Source: Mesorhabditis belari (taxonomy: Eukaryota; Nematoda; Chromadorea; Rhabditida; Rhabditidae). Taken from it: 64,000 bases of DNA. Below the pieces are notes generated by a model. It saw only the letters and a list, made by a program, of their open reading frames with translations, had not been told where the DNA came from and made no database searches. Positions 31,801 to 43,037 of the stretch are shown in pieces. How positions within the stretch are numbered: position 1 is the stretch's first letter; every line of letters starts with the position of its first letter. The position numbers were made by a program, and so were the translations under genes. The stretch lies in NCBI GenBank assembly GCA_958450365.1, contig CAUEEP010000926.1, positions 806,001 to 870,000 of the forward strand. The letters are read 5' to 3'.

Positions 31801-32114
31801 AGGCATTCTTCCTACATCCTACATTATCCAAGGCATTTCATTTCAATGAACTTGTCAGCCTTGTCAATTGTATTTAATGTATTAAATCTTAAAGCGTTTT
31901 CTTGAGTCCAATAACTTTAGCATATTTTCTGATATCTCTATATTTCCATTTTTCATTTCCCATTTCATAATGTCAACGGGAATCTCGATTCAACGATCTC
32001 ATCAAATGTGCAATCATGACTTTATAGCTTTGAACATTGACCAAATTTTGGTGCTTTTTCTGATTTTTATTGATTGAATGCTCACGATTGAATAAAATAA
32101 AAAGAAATTCAGTT

Positions 32115-35100
32115 ATGCTAAATGACGACTGTGATCTGAATCCAAATTTTCAAAAGGATGACGACTTGGAAATTGAAGCATCAACATCGAATCGACCGGG
32201 ACCCTCAACAATTGCACAAAGAAGGGAAAAATCAATGAATGGAACAATACGAGTTGTGAAAAGGATACCGATCAAGTCGAGAGTCAAGACACCGTATCTG
32301 AATCAGGTGAGAAACAGTAACAGGTATTTTTTTCAATACTTTACTTTGTTTCAGTATTTTCTAAAAGTTTTCTAGCTTTACCGTAATCAAATTGTCAGTT
32401 ATCAAGTTAGACTGAGCCTTGTGATTCATCAAATCACACCAAAATTTTGATTAAATGAGAACTAGCGCTTTAAAAAGTAGCTCTTTAAAAAGTAGCGCTT
32501 TAAAAAGTAGCGCTTTAAAAAGTAGCGCTTTAAGAAGTAGCGCTTTAAGAAGTAGCGCTTTAAAAAGCAGCGCTTTAAAAAGTAGCGCTTTAAGAAGTAG
32601 CGCTTTAAGAAGTAGCGCTTTAAGAAGTAGCGCTTTAAGAAGTAGCGCTTTAAGAAGTAGCGCTTTAAGAAGTAGCGCTTAAAACGTCAAACAGTTTTAA
32701 CGCCAAACAATAAAACAAACTCAATTTTCATTTATAACTACTGTAGTTATGAAATAAGTGTCAAAAAAACAATTCAAATTCAATTTTCCAGCCAGTTGGA
32801 GTATCCCTTCCGAGCAAGAAACGTTACACAATAAACACTCCACTTCCCGGGGTGAAACCAAAAGAATTCCCTGGAATCGATGAGCTAAGAGAGATGAAAA
32901 AACGAGTGATTACTGATAGAAAAGTGAGTTTAAAGGAGAACTTGATTCTCTTGCTTGCTGAAATTCTCTTGATCTATTTATAGAATCTTTACAGATTTCA
33001 ATTGTGCCCACTGTGCCTGAGTCACTTTCCTGTGAGACATTTCTTCTCACTCAACCACTTCGAAACTCACCACGAACACGTTATGTGTTAAGGATTCCGA
33101 AACGAGTTCCAATCGGCTCTTTACCATCACCACCGACTATACCACCGTCAGGTAATGAAAAAGTTGCGAATGCGAATTTGTTCTGTGAATTATGAAAGTT
33201 TAGCTCCAAACGAAACGATTCATTGGAATGTGCCCACACAGCTTGAAGTTCATTGTATACATCAAGATTGTTTTTGGAAAGGTTTCTTTTAAATTTAGTT
33301 TAAATTTTAGTTTAAAATTTAGACATAAACATAAAGATAAACAAAAAGATAAACATAGATAAACAAAAATTTGAAAGAATATAATATTTAGGTAATTCGG
33401 AGGATGAGTTTAACTCTCATCTACACAAAAGACATCCACACGATTTTGGGGTGAAAAAGACTTTACCTACAAAGCGATCATCTGGAGTGAGTGATTGAAA
33501 AAGAAACTTTGTCTATGAAATAATAAAACAAGTTATTCCGGGAGTGGGACAAATGTGACCTTTTTTTTGCGCACCCGGACATTTGCGCACCTTTTTTTCC
33601 GCACTTAGCCCATTAGCGCACATTTTTTCGCGTTTTAAAAAAGCTCTAAAAAGCTAATATTAACCAATTTCTATTTCAAAAGTTGTTTTTCTAGGTAATT
33701 TTAGGGCGTAGAATCGAAATTTTGACATATCAGAGCTTGTGGAAACAAACGGACGGAGTTATACAAAGAGAAAAATCGGCAATTTGTAATTTTCTGTAAT
33801 TTGATCTAGCCGTTTTGTCTTTCAAATTGGTTCCACACGCTCTGTTATGTCAAAATTTGAATTCGACACCCTCAAATTACCTAGAAAAACAACATTTGGA
33901 ATAGAAATTGGTTAATATTAGCTTTTTATAGCCTTTTTAAAACGGAAAAAGGTGCGCTAATGGGGAGGTGCGGAAAAAAAGGTCCGCAATCCCGGGTGCC
34001 GCAAAAAAAGGTCGCTTTTTTTTCCCACCCCCCGTTATTCCTTTTTTTTGTCTTCTCTATCTAAATAAAACAATCAATAACTTAATTTTCAGGTTCGCTG
34101 TTCGGAATGCGATGCAATCGTTTATTCTCGTGCTCTTCTTTTAAAACATATGGGCACAGCGCATGCCATCGCTCTACCATCCTTTTCTAGAGTCTTTCAA
34201 ACCGAAGAAGAACTCTCGGTAAGTGATTTTGATTAAATAGATATCTACAAGCATCTCTTTGTTTTGATTTCATCAATTTCCTTTTCAGAGTTGGCTCGAG
34301 AATGTACGTGATGCTTTTTGTGTGGATTTCGTCACAGGCTCTGGCCCGAAACAGTGGTCAAGTGGAGCGAAAATCTCGTAAAAATTTCATTCTAATCTTA
34401 ACAAAAAGCTGATCAAAAAGCCAAGAATACAATTAAAAATAGCCATGGATTTAAAAATCGAAAATTTCAGCTACTTGGTCTGTTCCCGAAGCGGTGACAT
34501 TAAAGAGCGACGGACGAAGAAATTCTGTCGACCGACGCGAATGACGATAAAATGTGGAAAAACGTGTACAGCTTATTTAAAGGTTTGTGTAGGGTTGATA
34601 ACCTTTACCAAGAGCTGACTTCTGGTCTTGGCTGCCTAACTTCAAGCCTAACTTTCCTGCATTCCTGGCTACAAAAAGTCTTTGAAATTAGCTTCTAGCC
34701 TTGGCTGATTTACCGCTGAGTCAGAAATAAAGCTCTATCCTGGCGACAATTTGATACCTATCGGTTTAGCTCATTGGTAGAGTGTTCGCCCGGTAAGCGG
34801 TCGGGTTCGTCTTAGAGGTCGCGGGTTCGAATCCCTCCGCTATTTTGTTTTGTATTCCCCTCCATAAAACGACTGCTCAACTTTGGTCGCTTGAACTTGG
34901 CTTTGTTTTAACCTGATCTACAGGGAAAACAAAATAGAACTTTATATTTAAACTTTAATTGAAACAGGTCCTTTTTTTGAATCGGATAAGTCCATTTACC
35001 AGATATTTAAAGGATTATTTTAGATGAGAAAGGGTGAGGGTGAAGATGAGACAGCTCCGTTCGCTGTTGAAGGATGTCTTTACCATACAGGACACAATAT

Positions 35101-37529
35101 CACTCCAGCTAGGTAAAATATAGATTTTATGTCAATAATCTCAATAATGTTTTCTATTTTCTATTTTCTATTTGGCACTAGTTTCATCAACTAGTCAATT
35201 TTTAGAATCAGTCTAACCGCTGAAGAGATCGAGGCGGTGTCGGCGGTTTTGGAGAAATTCGGGGAAAACGCGGCCGATTATCCGATTGAAGAGATTCGCG
35301 GTGGGGAGAAATCTATAGCCAGATTTCGAATTTATATTAATATTCAGTCAGAATTTACATTCTGACTGAATACTTAGATTGTACTGTTGGAAAAGGTTAG
35401 ACAATAGGCTTTCATAGCAAACTAAATTACATTTACGGTAATTATTCTACTTGCCAGCCGAGAAACCTTCTGGATGTTATAAGAAACTCTATTCAATTCA
35501 AGATTTTATATATAAAGATATTTAAGGTACAATTATCTAAACATTTCTTTCTCTGCAGAGTTACTTGGCCCAAATGCTCCGCGTTTTCGTCTAATCGAGG
35601 ATCAAGAGTTACTCGAGGCTTTACCCAAATGGATATATCTGGCAAATGAATGGAAATATAAGGTTTTTGAAAATGAAATACTTTCAAATAACGTCAATTG
35701 TTATCAGGGCGGTCGAACCGAAGCCGATCAACTCGCGGACACGATCGTTTTTGCGATGGGCCCAAGTCGGAATCCGATGAATGTGTGAGTAAAAGAGATT
35801 TCTGAATTGAGAAATTGTTTAGAAGCTAGCTTAAAGTAAAACTTTTAACAATCTAATTACAAAGAAACTATCATTCTGACTATAGTAAGCTTGAATGAAA
35901 GTATTCTTTTCAGAAAAGAATAGCTTATCAAATATTTAGCTTTTTCTGACTGAATACTTATATTGTACTGTTGGAAAACGTTAGACAATAGGCTTTCATA
36001 GCAAACTAAATTACATTTACTGTAATTATTCTACTTACCAGCCGAGAAACCCGCCTAATGGTGGGTTTTTCTGGATGTTTTGGGGATGAATGGCTTTTGT
36101 CGCCGTGGAACCGTGGATAACGCCCCGGTCTATCGCCCATACGATCCGGATTCGATCTCCCCGTGCGACTCGAATTGTGCTTTTTAAAAAATCCAAAAGC
36201 ACGTTGCACAACTACATTGAATTCCCTATTCAACGGCGCAAAATTCATTGCAAACGGTCCTCTGGGAGCTGAGGAGTAGCACGCACAGACGGACGGACAG
36301 ACGGAAAGACATACGGATAGACGGACAGACAGACGGACGGACAGACGGACGGACAGACGGACAGACGGACAGACAGACGGACAGAAGAACGGACAGAGAG
36401 ACGGACAGACGGACGGACAGACGGACGGACAGACGGACGGACCGACGGACGTCTTAGTCCCTTTATATATAGTAGATTATAAGCGAGAGAGTATCTCTGT
36501 CTGTTCTGCCGTTTTAGAAAAAACTACCGAACCAATCGGTCTAAAAATTTGACTATTATAACTAAAATTTTGTGTAATTTCCAAAAAACTAATTACTTTT
36601 GTGGGTTAGATGGGCGATTTTTTGTAAAAATGCGGTTTCTCTTTCTCGTTTTTCGCTTATGAGCCTGATCGAGTGGTCCAGGCGCTGTGTGTCAGTCTGG
36701 CGCCAAAGAGGGGGTTCTTGGTTCGACCCTCTGCAATGCTCGAGTCTTTTTTTTGAATGTTTTGAATAACAGAAATGTAATTAATTGTAATTAATTCTTT
36801 AAACTAACATTTCGATTGGAAAACTAGATTAAGACCAAGATTCGTTAAGCAAAAACCGATTTGATTGTTAAGCAAAAATCGATTCGATTGTTGTCTGTCT
36901 GTCCGTCTGTCTGTCTGTCTGTCCGTCTGTCTGTCTGTCTGCCCGTCTGTCTTTCTGTCTGTCCGTCTGTCCGTCTGTCTGTTCGAGAGAATTCAAAGTT
37001 TTCAATCAAATCTATCAAAAATTGAGATTCTTATTATGAAAACGGACAACTTTCGCTTTATTTGCTTAAGAAATTGCTTTGTTTTGATAATGATTTGATG
37101 ACTCTAATAGAATGACTGGCTCTAATAAAAGGAATTTTTTTGAAATTTTCACTTTTAAACATGTTTTTTATGTTTAGAAAACAAGAACTATCGTTTAAAA
37201 GAGTTTTTTTAACAATTTTGAAACTTTTAAATCATGTGGAGGATTGAAAAATCGATGAGCATTCGAATAAATACGTTCAAGTTCAATTTCAATTTCACAA
37301 TTTCTAGACAACACGGTGAACACGTTTCTTTCAATCGACCCCCACCAACATATCGACAAGATTACAATTACGAGTTGATCGAGGATGAAGGGGTATTTGA
37401 AAAGTTTAAATGAAAATCGCAAAATCGCAAAATGATTTTCAGATCAACGGAATGCTCTACGAGAGTGAGCTAAATGCGGAAAGCGAGCATGACTCAATGA
37501 TCAATGTCACCGATGATTTTGTTTTATAG
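32115..37529 (+). CDS. C2H2 zinc-finger protein, probable transcription factor
   Basis: Twelve or more exons: 32115–32306, 32792–32923, 32995 to about 33152, about 33206–33281, about 33392–33490, 34093–34219, about 34290–34378, 34472–34580, about 35025–35114, 35206 onward, 35560–35661, 35708–35786, about 37310–37394, and 37442–37529. Start [17 protein letters not shown] follows an ATTCAG acceptor two bases upstream (likely spliced leader). Two C2H2-like units are seen: [11 protein letters not shown]…FNSHLHKRH and [20 protein letters not shown]…H. They are followed by a block YLVCSRSG…[20 protein letters not shown] and H-T-G-H that recalls the DNA-binding region of FAR1/MULE-type or CARF-type proteins (inference). 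Conserved acidic middle, C-terminus INVTDDFVL. Nuclear role likely. Introns carry a minisatellite, a foldback, SINE copies and tetranucleotide-like repeats. Confidence 0.8.
32459..32690 (+). repeat. 15-bp minisatellite (AGTAGCGCTTTAAAA)
   Basis: About 15 units of AGTAGCGCTTTAAAA or AGTAGCGCTTTAAGA in an intron of the zinc-finger gene. Because the unit is a multiple of three, one frame is open throughout (Ser-Ala-Leu repeats), but splice signals place it in the intron. Confidence 0.93.
33536..34036. mobile_element. Foldback element, family F10, copy 1
   Basis: Ends GGGAGTGGGACAAATGTGAC and GCTTTTTTTTCCCACCCCC; long internal arms (CTAATATTAACCAATTTCTA and TAGAAATTGGTTAATATTAG). A near copy is at 53998–54510. 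Located in a zinc-finger gene intron. Confidence 0.88.
34715..34885 (+). repeat. tRNA-Thr-like SINE, family B, copy 2
   Basis: GGTTTAGCTCATTGGTAGAG…CGCCCGGTAAGCG…GGGTTCGAATCCC with flanks shared with 21013–21170 (ATAAAGCTCTATCCTGGCGA before, TTCCCCTCCATAAAA after). A short insert lies in the variable arm. Confidence 0.7.
36025..36170 (+). repeat. tRNA-derived SINE-like copy, family A, copy 2
   Basis: TTTTTCTGGATGTTTTGGGG then GTCGCCGTGGAACCGTGG…CGGATTCGATCTCC. More decayed than the 19.6-kb copy. Its upstream flank (GTACTGTTGGAAAACGTTAGACAATAGGCT) also occurs at about 35380, a local duplication. Confidence 0.6.
36283..36455 (+). repeat. GACGGACAGACG minisatellite
   Basis: GACGGACA/GACAGACA units of 4 and 8 bp in a zinc-finger gene intron. 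Its reverse-complement-like counterpart (GTCTGTCTGTCC) lies at 36890–36985. Confidence 0.92.
36655..36748 (+). tRNA. tRNA-like sequence with extra arm (Ser/Leu type), probably pseudogene
   Basis: GAGCCTGATCGAGTGGTCCA (A box), a long variable region, and GGTTCGACCCTCTGCAATGCTCG. 5' GAGC and 3'-end GCTC pairing is partial. Located in a zinc-finger gene intron. Confidence 0.45.
36890..36985 (+). repeat. CTGTCTGTCCGT minisatellite
   Basis: Tandem CTGT/CCGT tetramers, about 95 bp, about 440 bp downstream of the complementary GACGGACA array. The two together could pair as a hairpin in the pre-mRNA. Confidence 0.92.
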
Positions 37530-38084
37530 GATAGAAATTATTATTTTGTGCCTTTCATTTTTTTTTTTTTTGATGCTACATTGAAAATGAATTCACCCTT
37601 GATATATAAATCTTTCAATCAAAAGAGCAAAACGAAAATAGACTGATAGACTTAACTACTTGATTTTTTATAAGCTCTATTGTAGATAACTGGATCAGCG
37701 TGTCTAGGGGCTATTTTTGACGCTGATCACGCAACACATGTTTTTAGCCGAGGTTTCTGCACGGAAAACTAACGAAACGTGAAAACAGCCATTTTTTGGC
37801 TCTGCCGCCCTTTACTAAAATAGCTGTAAAAACTTTTAGAAAAGAGATATCTCAAAACGGTTTTTACCAATCGATCCGTCTTGAATTCAGCTTTAGGATG
37901 AGCTACAAAACGTCAAAATTGGACAAATTTAAGGTACTCTCCCAAAAAATCGGAAAAATCGGAACTTTTCCATCAACCCAATAGATAACTGGATCAGCTA
38001 GATCAAAGATACTTTTTTAACAAGTTTACAAGAAATTAAGACTGAAGGTCATTGATAGACTAACTACTTGATTTTTCATCAGCT

Positions 38085-38302
38085 TTATCGAGATAACTGG
38101 ATCAACTAAATCTAGATGTTGATCAGCTAGATCTAGATGTAAATCAGCTAGATCTGGATGTAGATCAGCTAGATCTAGATGTAGATCAGCTAGATCTAGA
38201 TGTAGATCAGTTAGATCTAGATATAGATCAGTTAGATCTAGATGTAGATCAGCTAGATCTAGATATAGATCAGCTAAATCTAGATGTAGATCAGCTTTTC
38301 CG
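38085..38302. repeat. About 21-bp minisatellite (TAGATCAGCTAGATCTAGATG)
   Basis: About ten units; the motif AGATCTAGA recurs in other arrays of the window (46.3, 47.0, 61.4 and 62.3 kb). Confidence 0.9.
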
Positions 38303-40512
38303 ACCGGATCCTAGATCAAACCAAAACCCAGGTCAAGAGCCAGGTCAAGCGCCAGGTTCGGCTCACGGAATTGCGTGCTTTGCTTAGAGCGTCTGATCTA
38401 AAATCAAATCAAATCAAATCTAGAGTCTGTAAGCCAGGGAGAACTTTTGTGCGCCAAGTTTAGCTTAAAATAGAAGCCAGGCTTAGCCAGAAACTAGACT
38501 TGAACCTGATTTGCTGCAGAATTCATCCACAAAAGATCCCTGTATCTGTATCTGCCAGAAGCCAGGCCAAACTAGACTTCTGAACTGACCTCACTAACAG
38601 GCTGACAACAGTTTCACAAAATTTCATCGCATAATACTTGTGATAGACGAAACTTCCCCCTACCTAGCCCCTTATTTGTTTGTCTGTGTCTGCTTTGAGA
38701 TTTCCCTGTCTCGATCTGTCTACTTTTCCCCTTTTGTGTTGCATAATGGTGTTCTCTTTTCTTTCTCTTTTCTTTCTCTTTTCTTTCTCTTCGATAATCT
38801 CTCTACTTTCGCATCTCACAGTTTGAAACCCTGAAAATCGAGTGTTTATTTGAATGTCCGTAGAGAGTAAAGATTGAAAATTTAGGTTTAGATTCAGTAA
38901 GTTCACCACATGTAAACTTGACGATTTCTTCGAACTTTTATAGATTATATTGAACTGTGAGTAAATGGGTCTGTAAATGAGTAAAAGCTTTATTAATAGC
39001 TTCAACAATTAGGCCAATAAGTTGAGTTTCTGTTTTCGTTTTTGTTTTTGAGTTTCTCTAAAAGTTTAGACCAATTAAAATCGAATTTCAATTAGTAGAC
39101 TTAATAAATGAATAACTGCAATCGATTCGTCGACCCCGAAAACCCCCGGGCACAAATTTTGCAGCAAAATATCTTCTTTTTGTACAAGGCAAAAGAAAAG
39201 TGTAAATGAATGGCGAGGTGTTCTTTGTGCGCGCGCACAATCGCTCGAGATCTGGCACAGGCGCCCGATAGATAGGTGCTCCCTTTGAACCTGATTTGCT
39301 GTAGAATTCATCCACAAAAGATCCCTTTATCTGTATCTACGAGAAGCCAGGCCTTCGGTACCGAAGGCTTAGTATTAGCCTTAAGATAAGCCTTCGGCAA
39401 CTGAGCCGTGTGTGGTCGCTGGGCTCAATCCTTTTTGGGACAATTTTTGCCTTAAATTAGACTGTAATTTGGCACAAATTCTACAAGTTATAGAATCCTC
39501 AAAGTATCCTAACTCAAAACACACTTTAAACCAAATGGTGAGTTCAAAAAAAAATTATAAGTTCAAAACAGATATCAGAACGATAAATGATTGATTGATA
39601 AATCTATTTACCTCATCGATTTTTACATAAAACAAAAGCAAAAAAAAAGAATTCTACTATTGCCGATAATTTGCTAGACCAATTCATACCAAATATTTGA
39701 AGAATTTCTGCCAATAATTTGCTTTTAGTGAGAATGTCATATACAGAATGTACAGAAAACTCTATAACTATAATACTTTCGTCTAAAACTAACTATAACC
39801 CAAGACCCAAGATCTAGAGCTCATGAAACACAATGAATGATTTCGATCTTTATAGTTGTATCATTTCTTTGTCGTCTTATTTCCCATTGGTCTCTCTTTT
39901 CTTTAGGAGAAGCTAGGAGGGGGAAAGGGGTACGAAATTTGAATTCCATTCCTCGCATTCCATTCCTCGATTAAGAAGACCCTTTGTCTTCTTGGTCACC
40001 CCTCAACCGTCAATTAAACAAACCAAACCAATATGATCGCTATTTATAGATTCTAATAGTTGAATGCTAAAGAAAGTACCGTAATAGATGAATTAAAAGG
40101 ATTGTATTGTATTGTATTAATTGTATTGTATTGTATTGTATTGTATTGTATTAATTGTATTAATTGTATTAATTATATTAATCCTTTTTGATGCATTTGT
40201 CCTTTTTGATGCATCCATCTCCCTGTAAAAAGCTAACAAGACTTCAATAAACTTAGATTCCAGAAAAAAAGTTCCAGATGTTTCCAGAAGAAAAAAAACA
40301 ACTTTTTAAAGATTCCACTCTTTTTTTGTTCCAAAGCGAACGCCTATTCTGGAGCTTTTTTTTGGGGAACTTTTGACAATTCGACAATGACATTTTGACA
40401 TTTTGACAACGTGACAATTCGCCATACATCTATCATTTCACCGCTTCAGTCTTACATAAAAAAAAAAAACCCGCTGCCTTCTCGTGGATTGTTTATTTGG
40501 ACTGGCTCTTCC

Positions 40513-40713
40513 CTACTCTCCAAATCCTCCACCCTGCATGTTAGCCTCATTGAGTGGATAGGTTAATCCCCTATTCGAATGATTGCGTAATCCCTTTCCC
40601 CCTTTTTTTTTGTTGAGATAGAACCCTTTCTCTTTTCCTTCGAACAGCCGCTCATCTGCCAGGGTTTTGAAATTCGAGCGCATCTTCGTGCTGGGACTTT
40701 CAACTGTGAGCAA
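40513..40713 (-). CDS. Weak open frame, possible terminal exon
   Basis: Minus-strand frame after the acceptor-like GCTCACAG near 40710 encodes a basic, Gly/Asn-rich peptide (…ERLFEGKEKGFYLNKKKGGK…NEANMQGGGFGE) to a stop. GC content is higher than the surroundings, but no partner exon was found. Unrecognised; could be chance. Confidence 0.25.
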   Translation of the reverse strand: MLTVESPSTKMRSNFKTLADERLFEGKEKGFYLNKKKGGKGLRNHSNRGLTYPLNEANMQGGGFGE

Positions 40714-40847
40714 TTTTTCTAATTCATGGGTTTAATGATATCGATACTTTTATATCGATAAGATTTGATAGATAAGTAAATCTAGAACGATGAACTTATC
40801 ATTGTTAAGTTACCTGAAACATCTTGTAATGTTTTCTACTTATAAAT

Positions 40848-41246
40848 TGGATTGTATGAATTGTATGGATTGTATGGATTGTACAATGTACAATTGTATG
40901 GTTATGGATTGTACAATGTAAATTGGATTGTATGGATTGTATGGATTGTACAATGTGCAATTGTATGGATTGTACAATGTAAATTGGATTGTATGGATTG
41001 TGCACAATGTAAATTGTATGTTTATGGATTGTACAATGTAAATTGGATTGTATAGATTGTATGGATTGTACAATGTAAATTGGATTGTATGGATTGTACA
41101 ATGTAAATTGGATTGTATGGATTGCACAATGTAAATTGGATTGTATGGATTGTACAATGTAAATTGGATTGTATCGATTGTATGGATTGTACAATGTGCA
41201 ATTGTATGGGTTGTATAATGTACAATTGTACGGTTATGGATTGTAA
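40848..41246. repeat. About 27-bp minisatellite (ATGGATTGTACAATGTAAATTGG)
   Basis: About 14 units. TTGTACAA inside each unit is itself palindromic. One strand is open in several frames, which explains long spurious reading frames here. Confidence 0.93.
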
Positions 41247-41658
41247 ATTTCAATAGCTTTTTCGCTTTTTCATAAGATTAAAGTGATTTTTGATTTCTTT
41301 TTGTTTTTTAAAGCCTTTTTCAAAGTTCTACTTTACTTTTTAGGTGCTTCTTTTCAAAAAGAGTACTTCAAAGTTCAATTTACTACTGTATTGCTGTAAG
41401 TACTGTAACTACTGTAAGTACTGTAATACTACTGTATCATTGTACGTATTACTGTAGATACTGATGTACTTGAAAGTCTGCTGTAAAGCTTAAAGCTGAG
41501 CTGAGCTTCCTAGCTGGGCTTTGGCCTCATTTCTTAAGGGATCTTTGAACACCATCGAGTCCATTAAAGCGATTTTAGCGATAGCGATCTATCGGAAATT
41601 TCCCAAAACCCATCTGAATCACATGCACTTGTCTTCTTGATAAAGCACATTTTCTAGA

Positions 41659-41866
41659 AAGAAAAAAAGAAGATTTTCATTGAAATTCTCCCGCCGACAA
41701 AACAATCGACAGTGCTGAAAAAAAGAAGAGATTTCCGGACAGATCCGATGGCATTTCTCTTTGATTTCAAAAGATTAAGAATGGATGTGGGGGAAAGGCA
41801 ATCATCGATTCCCAAAACATTTCGATTTCCCTCGAAAAAGAAACGGGGGATCTTGATCTGAGTGCA
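41659..41866 (+). CDS. Weak open frame after an acceptor-like site
   Basis: After TTTTCTAG at 41651–41658 the frame FIEILPPTKQSTVLKKRRDF…IPKTFRFPSKKKRGILI is open to a stop. Basic, no known motif, no upstream exon identified. Listed only because composition differs from the flanking DNA. Confidence 0.22.
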
Positions 41867-42434
41867 TAAAGGAATGGGCGAGCTGGGCGAACAAGTCTTG
41901 TGCTCATGAATCACACGATTCGAGAGTGCAGCGATCGTCGATCAATTCGAGAGGGATCGTCGAAAAGCCAAGAACCGATTCTGATTGTTTATCTTGATAA
42001 TGAGCTTGCAAAAGATCTTATAAAGAGTCTCCTAAAGATCTTCTAACCTAAAACCTAAACCTGTCTAACTTATCCACTCAAAAAGAATGAGTTGAAATGA
42101 ATGAGTTAAATTTTGAAGCGAACAAACTACAGTAACCTAGAGAAACAAACAAAAAATCAGCTTCACTACAGTACTATCACTACAATACTATCACTACTAC
42201 AGTACTACACTACAGTACTATCACTACAGTAATCTATGACTCGAATCTTCTATTGTAACCTTTAGCAAATGCATAATAAAGCACTTTTGTTCGCTTTTGA
42301 GTTGTAAATTTGTACTAGAGAATTTTCTGGGATTGGGAAGACCAATTCGTTATTAATTTTATTAGAAACCTGGATTCAATTTCATAAAAATATATCAAAA
42401 ACGGTTATAACTAAGTATTTAAAACATCTTAGAT

Positions 42435-42655
42435 CAATTTCTATAGCTATTTCATAGCTATTTCTATAGCTATTTCTATAGCTATTTCATAGCTATTTCT
42501 ATAGCTATTTCTATAGCTATTTCATAGCTATTTCTATAGCTATTTCCATAAACATTTCCATAGCTATTTCATAGGTATTTCTATAGCTATTTTCATAACC
42601 ATTTCATAGCTATTTCCATAACCATTTCCATAATCATTTCCATAACAATTTCCAA
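42435..42655. repeat. TATAGCTATTTC minisatellite
   Basis: Twelve-base and longer units TTTCTATAGCTA and TTTCATAGCTA, decaying to CATTTCCATAAC at the 3' side. Confidence 0.9.
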
Positions 42656-43037
42656 TCTTGCAAAAAGACGGATTTCGCAAACATTTCCATTCAAAAATCT
42701 CCTGCAATCATCAGCATTGTGTTTTGATTTATAAGCAAATGAATGGATCTTTCATAAAATATTTTCTCCATGAATTTTTTTGCAAGAAAAGATGCTCAAA
42801 GGTCTTCGCATTATGATTTTTTTTTCTTTTCTATGGGCTCCGCCCCTCCCTTGTCCCTTCGTTGTCCCCCCTCGTCCCTCCCTTGTCCCCCCCTGTCCTC
42901 CCCCCTTGTCCCCTTTGAGGGTCTCAGATTTGAATTCCACCCGGTCTTTCATTTCCCTTTCCCTCAGACATTCCACATTTTACGGCCATTTATTCATTTT
43001 ATTTCTCCCATTCTTCAACTTTTGAATCTAAGTCAAA

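Larger units (their letters stand above)
37530..43037. other. Large gene-poor intergenic interval
   Basis: 5.5 kb without a convincing gene. It contains the GATCTAGATGTAGATCAGCT array (38085–38300), a dispersed 70-bp duplication (38500–38575 and 39286–39355), ATTGT repeats (40100–40180), a 27-bp array (40848–41245), AGTACTGTAGTA-rich DNA (41390–41450 and 42160–42235), an array at 42435–42650 and a C/T-rich tract at 42840–42970. Two weak open frames are listed separately. Confidence 0.6.

Noticed and set aside
40805..41253. Several long Ile/Tyr/Gln repeat frames
   Set aside because: Translation of a 27-bp minisatellite that is open in multiple frames of the same strand.
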